The notes beneath the pieces are model-generated. The model made no database searches. It was not told the DNA's origin and saw nothing but the letters and a program-made list of their open reading frames with translations. 52,550 nucleotides of DNA from assembly GCA_029262055.1 (NCBI GenBank), contig JAJDAD010000088.1, positions 1 through 52,550 of the forward strand. Direction: 5' to 3'. Positions 8,558-15,929 of the stretch are shown one piece after another. Position numbers and translations under genes: made by a program. The stretch comes from Candidatus Zhuqueibacterota bacterium (lineage in GTDB: Bacteria; Zhuqueibacterota; Zhuqueibacteria; Oceanimicrobiales; Oceanimicrobiaceae). The number at the start of each line of letters is the position of its first letter. Position 1 is the stretch's first letter.

Positions 8558-9232
8558 TTAGGGCAAAAAAGTAGAAATCTCTGACAGAGACTTTCGGGAT
8601 ATGTCAGGTACCGTGGCATCCTCTGCCGGGAAGCCAACCACCAGCAGCAAGAAAGGGCGCTCGCTTGGGGGCCGTCCCAGAACCTTGTTCAAGAAACGCA
8701 TTGGACTTGGTGTGTGCGTCAGGGAAACGAGTCCCGCGTGATGAATTGCCGTAATCAACATCCCCGTCGCTATCCCCACGGATTCCTGCACATAGTAGTT
8801 CTTTTCTTTGTCACCTGAGGACTTGACGGAATGACTTTGGGCAAAAATAGCGATGAGGTACGGCGCGGTTTCCAGGAACGACTTGTCCGCGTCTGTCCCA
8901 AGGGGAGCAAGGGCGGCCAACCAGTCATCGGGCGCGCGGCCGCCATAAAACGCACGTTCTTCTTCTTCCGCCGCTGCACGAATCTGCTTCTTGATTTCCG
9001 GGTCGCTGACAGCGACAAAATGCCAAGGCTGACGATTGGCCCCACTGGGTGCGGTCCCGGCCGTGTGCAGGCAGTTCTCGATCAGTTCTCGCAGTACCGC
9101 CTGGTCGGAATAATGCCGAACCGTGCGCCGCCGGTTCAATTCGGTGTAGAACTCATCGGAACGACGACGCATTTCCTCGGTGGGATATCTGCGGTATCCC
9201 GGTAAAGGTAAAGACGGTATTTTCTTCGGCAA
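8558..9232 (-). CDS. Nitroreductase-fold flavoprotein, iodotyrosine-deiodinase-like
   Basis: An FMN-dependent oxidoreductase of 224 residues. The start chosen is TTG 9232, because a perfect AGGAGG lies 5 bases before it; the frame is open further upstream but without such a site. The FMN-binding [10 protein letters not shown] and [16 protein letters not shown] motifs are present, with a closing [11 protein letters not shown]. Unlike general nitroreductases, the lid residues of iodotyrosine deiodinase look conserved: Glu92 and Tyr96 (EEERAFY) and Lys117 ([10 protein letters not shown]). Reductive dehalogenation of halotyrosines is therefore plausible. A generic nitroreductase role remains possible. 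Confidence 0.85.
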   Translation of the reverse strand: MPKKIPSLPLPGYRRYPTEEMRRRSDEFYTELNRRRTVRHYSDQAVLRELIENCLHTAGTAPSGANRQPWHFVAVSDPEIKKQIRAAAEEEERAFYGGRAPDDWLAALAPLGTDADKSFLETAPYLIAIFAQSHSVKSSGDKEKNYYVQESVGIATGMLITAIHHAGLVSLTHTPSPMRFLNKVLGRPPSERPFLLLVVGFPAEDATVPDISRKSLSEISTFLP

Positions 9233-9312
9233 AACTTCCTCCTCAAATTGAACAAAAATCAAAAAGCGGTACCAAAGCTATACCAACAACGGGATGACCT
9301 GTGATGTTGAAA

Positions 9313-10113
9313 TTAAAAAGTTCTCCCAGTCTCTTGCAAAATAGTGTCACCCACGTTACTGGACACCTTAACCTCCTTAAAATAGATTCGCGTTGTACTA
9401 CCGACAAAGGCTTTGTTTAACGCCAGCTTGACACCTCCAAAGTCCTGCCAGTCCTGCCACATGGCGCCGGTTCGCGCTCTTCCTTCTTCCCACCCTTCGA
9501 GAAAATACTCCCACTTCTTCATAAGGTGGCCCTGCTGGTCGATGAAAGCCCAGTAGGTGTCGCCTGGCGTAAGTCCGACCTGCTCGAAAGTCACCCTGAC
9601 CACATCATAGTTGTTTCCGTCCAACTCCTGCTCGCCGTCGTACGCCAGGACCACACCAGGATCTTTGAGCTTGAACGGCATAATCAGCCAGTAGGCGTCA
9701 TTAATGTAGCGCCCGTATGCATCTTCCAGCATTTTTGTTCGCGTCGAGTCGTCCGTTACCTGCGTTCCATCCAGATAAACATCCCCTTCTTTTGAAACGG
9801 TATTGAAAATCCCAACCCAGTGCTTCCCGTCCCGGTTGGTGCCTTCAACACGGTAGTTGTTTTGCACGCGATCCCAGTCGTGACGGTAATCGGCCACATC
9901 CTTGCCGTCACGTTCTACCACCCAGCGGAAACTAACGAAGCGTGCCTGACGCCAGGCAGTAAGCCCCATTGCTTGCTGCATCCGGTCGACGATCACCACG
10001 GCCTTTTCATCTGAGCTGCCGGCGGAGGACTCACCGTCCTGCTGGGCTTCCTGCTCGGGTTGCACACAACCAATAATAAATATCGAAAACAGCACCGCGA
10101 CAATTCTGTTCAT
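9313..10113 (-). CDS. Conserved lipoprotein, LolA/LppX-like fold suspected
   Basis: A 266-residue secreted protein with a lipoprotein signal (lipobox IIGC, Cys16), then an acidic Gln/Ser-rich linker (17-36). The remaining domain is rich in Trp and Tyr and in beta-strand pattern (for example HDWDRVQNNYRVEG and GDTYWAFIDQQGHLMKKWEY). The layout resembles outer-membrane lipoprotein-sorting-like proteins, but I cannot assign it firmly. A ribosome site (AAAGAGA) precedes the ATG. It is transcribed separately from its neighbours as far as spacing shows. Confidence 0.7.
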   Translation of the reverse strand: MNRIVAVLFSIFIIGCVQPEQEAQQDGESSAGSSDEKAVVIVDRMQQAMGLTAWRQARFVSFRWVVERDGKDVADYRHDWDRVQNNYRVEGTNRDGKHWVGIFNTVSKEGDVYLDGTQVTDDSTRTKMLEDAYGRYINDAYWLIMPFKLKDPGVVLAYDGEQELDGNNYDVVRVTFEQVGLTPGDTYWAFIDQQGHLMKKWEYFLEGWEEGRARTGAMWQDWQDFGGVKLALNKAFVGSTTRIYFKEVKVSSNVGDTILQETGRTF

Positions 10114-10211
10114 TTTGATCTCTTTCGGGTTTAGGGAGAGAAGTTACTCGGACGCGCCAAATATAAGACAACCGGGTTGAAAAAAAAAGAAATAAAGTAA
10201 AGCGGATGATG

Positions 10212-12224
10212 CTAGAGCTTGGTCAGGGAGTGCCGCCTGTGGATTGAAATCGAGTCGATGGTATCCCCCTCCTGGATAGCATCAACAATCTCCATTCCGG
10301 AAATCACTTGCCCGAACACCGTATAGCGCCCGTCGAGGTGAGGCTGCGGAGAATGCGTGATGAAAAACTGTGAACCCTCGGTATCTTTTCCTGCGCTGGC
10401 CATCCCCACTGTTCCGCGAGTGTAATTGCGCTTGTTAAACTCGGAACGGATAGCATAGCCGGGCGAACCCCAACCGTCGCCACGCGGGTCACCGGCCTGA
10501 ATCACGAAATTGGGCACGACCCGGTGGAACAAAACGGAATCGTAGAACCCGCTCTCTGACAATCTAACAAAGTTCAGAACAGTCAGGGGCGCATCGTCGG
10601 CGAACAAGCCGATCTCAATCTTGCCGCGCGAGGTGACAATCAGCGCCCTGGCATCAGCCAAATCGAAAATATCACTGTAATCGTAGCGTTTATTTGAGCT
10701 ACCCTGGACCTGCTTCTCTGCCAGGTCGGCGTTCCCGGTGATCTGCGTCAAAGCATCAGCAGCAGCCTGTCTGATAACCGGATCATCTGCCAGCAGAGCT
10801 TGCGTGAGCGCCGGAATCGCACTCTCCTCTTTTAAACTTGCAAGTGCACCAAAAATCGACTGCACAGCCTCGGAGTCGATTGGCTTTGGCAATCTTAAGT
10901 AGGCGTCGAGGATACGTTTACCATACTCCTTACTCGACAAAGAGTCCACGCCAAGGCCTTCAGCGGCCAGCCCAACTAAGACATGGTCATTCTCCTGCAA
11001 TGCCTGCAAAAATATACGCGAAGACGAAAGTGCTTTCATCTGGCTCAGCGACTGCAGGATCTCAATTTTGGCTCTGGCCGGTACACTTTCGTAATGCTGT
11101 TGCAGGAGGCGGGCGGCAGCAGGTGAATCAATGAGTCCCAAAGCCTGCATCGCTCGTGCCTGGACAATTGGACTGCCGTGACCAGCAAATTGTACCAGGG
11201 CTGTGATTCCGGCCTCGCCCATAAGTTGGGCGTAAGACACCAGAGCGTGGCCGATTTCGGGTTGTGTCCAGGTTGCAGATCCGTGGGCCAGGCCCATCAC
11301 CTGCTCAAGCTGCCCTCTGGCCCAGTTCAACTCGCGATTGTTTGCCCGAAAGCCGTCCGGTTCAGAAGTGGCACCTAGGCCGATAGCCTGAATAATTGCT
11401 ACACGGACCGGCTGCAATTGATCTAGCAAGGAAAGATAGTTCGAGGTCAACGTTAGTGGATACTTGCCAAGGACCTTGGCCGCACTGGCACGAACCCGCC
11501 AGTCCGGGTCATGGCGCAGTAAATCAGCAATCGGCTCCAGCAGTTTGTAACTCTGCAATCCCCCAAGCGCCTGGACCGCGTACATGCGCACGAGCGGTTC
11601 GTCATCGTTTAACGCTTGTTGTAGGCGCACGGGGTCGAGTCCTTCCGCAACCCGCATAAGAGCATACGCAGCCTGCCAGCGTACCCGCGCATTCGGATCC
11701 TGTAGCAGGGCTGTAACCGAGTCAGTCAAGGATTGCTCGGTGATTTGGCGCAAAGCAAATCTACCAACACTCAACGCCGCCTCGGCACGCAGGGCGGATT
11801 CCAGGGAAGACAACTGTTTGAGCAGCGTCGGCATACTGGCCTCGCTGCCGAGCTTGCCCAGCGCCTCCAACAGGCGGACCTTTACCGCAACGATGTCCTT
11901 CGCACGAATTTTCGTGATAAGTCGGGCTTCGGAATCAGGATTGCCGATTTGGCCGAGGGCAAACGCTGCCGCAGCCCTGACGTTGTGGTTGGCGTCGTCG
12001 AGCATCCTGTGCAAAGCGGGTGTGCAACCGGGCGTTTGTATCCGCCCAATCGCTTCGATGGCCCGGACCCGGACCCGTGGCTCAAGATCAGATAGGAAAG
12101 GCTCCAGTTGCTCGCAGGCGAGCCGCTGGTCCTCTGTTCGCAGGATTTGCTCGAATTGGCTCTCTTGTCTTACGCAGCCGGCGAGCAGCAGTAAAATCGT
12201 CCATCCTAGACGTCTTGTTTTCAT
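10212..12224 (-). CDS. HEAT-repeat lipoprotein with C-terminal cyclophilin domain
   Basis: This is a 670-residue envelope protein. A lipobox (LLLLAGC, Cys17 from the ATG at 12224; an upstream TTG is less likely) anchors it in a membrane. About a dozen HEAT-type repeats fill residues 35-500 (VRAAAAFALGQIGNP, VRASAAKVLGKYP, VRMYAVQALGGL and similar). The C-terminal 140 residues are a cyclophilin peptidyl-prolyl isomerase with active-site FHR (R568), QAGDP, SQFFIT and HLDGRYTVFG. It probably acts as a periplasmic chaperone scaffold, with the repeat solenoid binding clients and the cyclophilin isomerising prolines; that role is inferred. Confidence 0.88.
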   Translation of the reverse strand: MKTRRLGWTILLLLAGCVRQESQFEQILRTEDQRLACEQLEPFLSDLEPRVRVRAIEAIGRIQTPGCTPALHRMLDDANHNVRAAAAFALGQIGNPDSEARLITKIRAKDIVAVKVRLLEALGKLGSEASMPTLLKQLSSLESALRAEAALSVGRFALRQITEQSLTDSVTALLQDPNARVRWQAAYALMRVAEGLDPVRLQQALNDDEPLVRMYAVQALGGLQSYKLLEPIADLLRHDPDWRVRASAAKVLGKYPLTLTSNYLSLLDQLQPVRVAIIQAIGLGATSEPDGFRANNRELNWARGQLEQVMGLAHGSATWTQPEIGHALVSYAQLMGEAGITALVQFAGHGSPIVQARAMQALGLIDSPAAARLLQQHYESVPARAKIEILQSLSQMKALSSSRIFLQALQENDHVLVGLAAEGLGVDSLSSKEYGKRILDAYLRLPKPIDSEAVQSIFGALASLKEESAIPALTQALLADDPVIRQAAADALTQITGNADLAEKQVQGSSNKRYDYSDIFDLADARALIVTSRGKIEIGLFADDAPLTVLNFVRLSESGFYDSVLFHRVVPNFVIQAGDPRGDGWGSPGYAIRSEFNKRNYTRGTVGMASAGKDTEGSQFFITHSPQPHLDGRYTVFGQVISGMEIVDAIQEGDTIDSISIHRRHSLTKL

Positions 12225-12416
12225 AGCAGGCAATATAGTCGTTTCGCAAGGTTCGAGTCAACAACTTTGAAGAAGAAAAACCTTCCCTGCCATTGCGGGC
12301 CCACGGGCAGGCTCCGCGTTGGTCATGGTATGCACGTATAGCAGACTGTTGAAGTTGCTACCACAGCGAACCGGTCGCCCGGCCAGATTAAACGTTCTTT
12401 AAAGCTCAAAAAAACC

Positions 12417-12445
12417 TTGATATAGTAAGGAAGGATGCGTATTTT
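12417..12445 (+). promoter_or_regulatory. Candidate sigma-70 promoter for the sigma-54 activator gene
   Basis: TTGATA (12417-12422), a 17-bp spacer and TATTTT (12440-12445), about 60 bases before the GTG start at 12505. The leader that follows is very AT-rich. Confidence 0.45.
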
Positions 12446-12504
12446 TTGTAGTTTACCCAATAAGTCCTTATTTAATAAATATTAATACATAGCGGAGAGT
12501 TGCG

Positions 12505-13890
12505 GTGAGTCCGAAAGCTCCACGGCATTCGATTTTGGTTGTCGATGATGACAAAAACATTCTCAAGATGATTGAGATAAATCTAAGGAAAGAACGAACC
12601 TACGACATTCGGACCGCATCAAATGGTGAAGCCTGTTTGAAGGTCATTGGCGATGCAATGCCGGACCTGGTCCTGATGGACATTCAGATGCCGGGGATCG
12701 ATGGCATAGAGACGCTCAAGCGCATCAAAGAACGCGAGCCGCTTATCCCCGTGGTCATGATGTCGGCGCATGGTACAATTGAAAAGGCCGTGGAATCGAT
12801 GAAGCTCGGCGCTTACGATTTCATCAGCAAGCCATTTGCCAGCGATCGTCTGCTCGTAACCGTGAACAACGCTCTGATGAATTCCACTCTCAAGCGGGAA
12901 GTGGACGAACTCAGGCGCGAACTGAAAGACAAGTATCGGTTCAGAAACATCATTGGCCAAAGCGGTGTGATGCAAGAAGTCTTCGGTTCGATTGAAAAGG
13001 TGATCAACAGCAATGTGACGGTGTTGATTCAGGGTGAAAGCGGGACCGGCAAAGAACTGATAGCCAAGGCCATCCACTACCATAATAAGAAGCGCGGCAA
13101 TTATCCCTTTGTTGCGGTGAACTGCAGCGCCTTACCCGAGTCACTGCTGGAGAGCGAACTGTTCGGGCACGAAAAGGGCTCCTTCACCGGCGCAACGGGC
13201 CGCCGTATCGGCAAGTTCGAGATGGCCAATAACGGGACTATCTTTCTGGATGAAATCGGCGACATGACACCCGCGATGCAGGCAAAGGCTCTGCGGGTGC
13301 TGCAGGAAAGGGAGTTCGAACGCGTTGGCGGCAACGAACTGGTAAAGGTCGATACCCGTATTATCTCAGCCACCAACAAAAACCTGGAAGACGGCGTCAA
13401 GAACGATACATTCCGGGAAGATCTTTATTACCGCATATCGGTCTTCCCCATAAAGATGCCGCCCTTGCGCGACCGCAAGGAGGACATCCCATTGCTCGCC
13501 GCCCATTTTCTCACGAAGTATGCGAAGCAAGAGGAAAAGGATGAACTCGAACAGTTGTCGCCCGAGGCATTGGATCTTTTGATGGCGTATCACTGGCCCG
13601 GCAACGTCAGGGAACTGGAGAACGCGATTGAAAGAGCCGTGGTATTGGCAACTCCTCCCGAGATTGGCGCTAAGGATCTACCCGCTAACATACGTTCGCT
13701 CGGCGAGAAGAAAATCTATGAGTCCGACAACAAACTCTCAAGCTGGATAGAGCGCCTGGAAGAAGACGCACTGCGCCAGGCACTCCTTGAATGCGAGGGC
13801 AATATCTCCCAAACAGCCAAAAAGCTCGGTATCGGCCGGGCTACTATTTACCGCAAAGCAAAGAAGTACGGCCTCCCCATGTTAAAATAG
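12505..13890 (+). CDS. NtrC-family sigma-54-dependent response regulator
   Basis: A transcription activator of 461 residues. The receiver domain (8-125) has an intact phosphorylation site: acidic pair at 14-16, Asp59 (LVLMD), S87 and Lys109. The AAA+ domain (about 148-385) has Walker A GESGTGKE (177-184), the sigma-54-contacting loop GSFTGA (225-230), Walker B IFLDE and the arginine finger region. A Fis-type helix-turn-helix ends it (about 420-456, ISQTAKKLGIGRATIYRKAKK). The start is GTG 12505 with GGAGAG 5 bases ahead. No histidine kinase is adjacent, so it is an orphan. It is the only gene in this island with a canonical receiver. Confidence 0.93.
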   Translation: MSPKAPRHSILVVDDDKNILKMIEINLRKERTYDIRTASNGEACLKVIGDAMPDLVLMDIQMPGIDGIETLKRIKEREPLIPVVMMSAHGTIEKAVESMKLGAYDFISKPFASDRLLVTVNNALMNSTLKREVDELRRELKDKYRFRNIIGQSGVMQEVFGSIEKVINSNVTVLIQGESGTGKELIAKAIHYHNKKRGNYPFVAVNCSALPESLLESELFGHEKGSFTGATGRRIGKFEMANNGTIFLDEIGDMTPAMQAKALRVLQEREFERVGGNELVKVDTRIISATNKNLEDGVKNDTFREDLYYRISVFPIKMPPLRDRKEDIPLLAAHFLTKYAKQEEKDELEQLSPEALDLLMAYHWPGNVRELENAIERAVVLATPPEIGAKDLPANIRSLGEKKIYESDNKLSSWIERLEEDALRQALLECEGNISQTAKKLGIGRATIYRKAKKYGLPMLK

Positions 13891-13923
13891 TGCTTCCGCA
13901 AAAAAACCTCACAAAAAACGTAC

Positions 13924-13957
13924 AAGCCACTGTAGTTCTTACGGTGGCTTTGTGTTT
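13924..13957 (+). terminator. Hairpin terminator after the sigma-54 activator
   Basis: Arms AAGCCAC (13924-13930) and GTGGCTT (13944-13950), with inner GTA/TAC pairs and a 5-base loop, followed by the T-rich TGTGTTT. It lies 34 bases after the stop codon. Confidence 0.6.
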
Positions 13958-14090
13958 CAAGTCCAGTATCAGCCTGAGACATTTGTTTCAGCAATACACA
14001 GATTTACGGGACGGAATCCCGCTGCTGCCGCATCAGGCACAAATTCACGCAGGTATTGCGCGGCCAAACGTATTTCCCCTCTTCTGGAAG

Positions 14091-14107
14091 CTGGTATAGT
14101 ATTTGCT
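14091..14107 (+). promoter_or_regulatory. Candidate sigma-54 (-24/-12) promoter
   Basis: CTGGTATAGTATTTGCT has GG and GC with the required 12-bp offset and a perfect -12 TTGCT, 49 bases before the ATG at 14156. The -24 box departs from TGGCACG at three positions. A sigma-70 -10 (TATAGT) overlaps it, so the assignment is open. The neighbouring NtrC-type activator makes it plausible. Confidence 0.35.
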
Positions 14108-14155
14108 TAAAGCCAGTCGTCAACCAATCACAATCAGCAGGGGATAAGGCCAAAT

Positions 14156-15319
14156 ATGGAAACAGTCGTAAAAAGCGGTACTCTCCCGCAACTCGTCAAC
14201 AAGATATGTTATGGCACCTACAAAGAACCTGAGTTAACCGAATTCGTCAACCTGGTTCAGAAGATCTCTCTGAGCTATCTGAAGTACCAGGAAGTCATCG
14301 GTAAACACATACGCTGGGAACGTAACAAGAACATGGGCGAGCTGGATGACCTGGCGCTTGATTGTGTCGCCGGCCTCTTCATGAGAAATGAGAACGGCGA
14401 GTTCATCCAGTTTAGAAAGTACTTCCTTGGCGGACCGGCGGATATTGACTCGCTTGACGATGCAGAGATCCTTGTCCTCATGCGCAGACTCGTGATCAAG
14501 AAGACCAAGCAGGAACTCTCCAGAATATTCAAAGAGCGCGACCCTGAGGGAGCGAAGATTGTGCGCAACATTAAGGTTGCGATCAAAAGTTCGGAAGAAT
14601 TCAGCTCATTCAGAGAAATGGGCCGGGAGTATATCTACACGACCAACGGCAGAGAAAACGGGTTCCGGCTTGAGTTGCCAAACCTGAACGGCAATGGTCA
14701 CGACCGGCCTGCCCGTAACGGACAGGCAAGAGACAGCGAATCCAAGAACGGTGCCCTGCCGAAATATCTCAGAAGAGCGCAACCCGCAATTCCTGAAAGG
14801 TCTCTCAGAGGTGAGTACCTGAGCATGTATTGCCCCAAAGATCCGGTGTCAGCCGGTCTGCGCAAAATGCTCTGCGTGGTCAAAGAAGACCCAAGATATC
14901 AGAACTTCCTGCCTCTGGACATGGTCGCCAGAATCATGCGCAATACCAATCTGGAGATGGTGCGCGACAGGCTAAGCGCACAAGTGTCGGATGTATCACC
15001 GATAGACGCACTAAAACTGAAAGAAATAGAAAAACGCAAACTCGAAGTCCTGGAGCGAATCCAGAACAAGATTCAAAGCCAGTATGTTGATACCGACAAG
15101 ATCTCGCCCGAAAAGGGTAAGATCTACTACCTGACTCTGGCCGAGATTCTCGACGACATTAGCCAGGGCAAGAAATACGACTCTTATTATAAACACCTGA
15201 GACGCTTCATGCCCAATTTAAGTCAAAGGGCATACCGGGCTCAGGAACGAACAATTTTTGAATACCTGGGTAAGTTGATCAAGAAGTGGTTTCGAGAGTC
15301 GCTGATGGAGCTTTTGTAA
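14156..15319 (+). CDS. Unassigned regulatory protein, possible sigma-region-2-like N-terminal half
   Basis: A 387-residue soluble, helical, basic protein that I cannot assign. Residues 25-90 have a sigma-region-2-like pattern: a long helix (FVNLVQKISLSYLKYQEVIG), then MGELDDLALDCVAGLF and a following aromatic segment (FIQFRKYF). A low-complexity N/G/R linker (175-200) leads to a second helical half (205-387) ending in FEYLGKLIKKWFRESLMELL. A strong ribosome site (GGGGATAAGG) precedes the ATG. The next gene encodes an anti-sigma-like zinc-finger protein, which supports but does not prove a sigma-like role. A different DNA-binding or partner-binding function is equally open. Confidence 0.6.
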   Translation: METVVKSGTLPQLVNKICYGTYKEPELTEFVNLVQKISLSYLKYQEVIGKHIRWERNKNMGELDDLALDCVAGLFMRNENGEFIQFRKYFLGGPADIDSLDDAEILVLMRRLVIKKTKQELSRIFKERDPEGAKIVRNIKVAIKSSEEFSSFREMGREYIYTTNGRENGFRLELPNLNGNGHDRPARNGQARDSESKNGALPKYLRRAQPAIPERSLRGEYLSMYCPKDPVSAGLRKMLCVVKEDPRYQNFLPLDMVARIMRNTNLEMVRDRLSAQVSDVSPIDALKLKEIEKRKLEVLERIQNKIQSQYVDTDKISPEKGKIYYLTLAEILDDISQGKKYDSYYKHLRRFMPNLSQRAYRAQERTIFEYLGKLIKKWFRESLMELL

Positions 15320-15396
15320 AAGACCCTTAAGAATCAGAATAGTTTTCCGAGAACCAAGCTGCTTGTCGGTATAATATGGGTGAATTTAACAAAGTA

Positions 15397-15419
15397 ACCT
15401 TAAAGGCTTCCCTTAAGGT
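15397..15419. promoter_or_regulatory. Palindrome ahead of the zinc-finger gene
   Basis: Arms ACCTTAA (15397-15403) and TTAAGGT (15413-15419) with a 9-base loop, just downstream of a TATAAT (15371-15376). It could be an operator or an mRNA hairpin; no T-run follows, so it is not a terminator. Confidence 0.3.
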
Positions 15420-15449
15420 AATCACTCAGCCAAATATGGGGGCATCAGC

Positions 15450-15698
15450 TTGGAGAACAGAAAATCAAGGGGCTGCCTGGAGGATCATGAAATCGAGCTC
15501 TTCCTTCTGCAAAGAGAAATGCTCGACCCGATGCAAGAGTTCAAAGTCGCGTCACATGTGACAGGGTGCCCGTTTTGTTTCAGAAGGTATCTTGGGCTCC
15601 AGACTTTTCATCAAATCTTGACCTCAGAGTTGAAAAAGCCGATTTCGCGACAGATACGTACTCTGGTCAGAGGACTCCAAGACCACTATCAGGATTGA
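15450..15698 (+). CDS. Small zinc-finger protein, anti-sigma (ZAS)-like
   Basis: The protein has 82 residues. It contains the anti-sigma zinc-binding pattern HxxxCxxC (H36, C40, C43 in ASHVTGCPFC) preceded by a helix (EIELFLLQREMLDPMQEF), as in the ZAS fold. No transmembrane segment follows, so it would be a cytoplasmic anti-sigma or simple zinc-finger protein. The start is TTG 15450 with a GGGGG ribosome site 8 bases ahead; no in-frame ATG precedes it. It is placed between the possible sigma-like gene and a strong terminator, suggesting one transcription unit with the former. Confidence 0.6.
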   Translation: MENRKSRGCLEDHEIELFLLQREMLDPMQEFKVASHVTGCPFCFRRYLGLQTFHQILTSELKKPISRQIRTLVRGLQDHYQD

Positions 15699-15753
15699 AA
15701 ACTATGTTTTGACGGACTATCACAAAGATTTCGCATCATTCCCTTTCCCGAAG

Positions 15754-15791
15754 GCCGGTGTTCAAGAATTGTAACACTGGCTTTTTGTTTT
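15754..15791 (+). terminator. Intrinsic terminator
   Basis: Arms GCCGGTGTT (15754-15762) and AACACTGGC (15773-15781), 9 bp with one G-T wobble, a 10-base loop, then TTTTTGTTTT. It closes the 14156-15698 unit. Confidence 0.8.
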
Positions 15792-15811
15792 CCGGGGCCC
15801 GGGATTTTAGC

Positions 15812-15840
15812 TTGACATGAGAACCGATTTTGACTATATT
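15812..15840 (+). promoter_or_regulatory. Strong sigma-70 promoter of the DUF4388 regulator operon
   Basis: Perfect TTGACA (15812-15817), a 17-bp spacer, then TATATT (15835-15840), about 90 bases before the ATG at 15930. This is among the best promoter matches in the window. Confidence 0.75.
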
Positions 15841-15929
15841 CAAAATATATAGCAGGTTAGACCAACTGTTTCTTACAATTTTGACAAATTTCAACAATCG
15901 GTTTCAACATCCGTAACAAGGCAATAACA

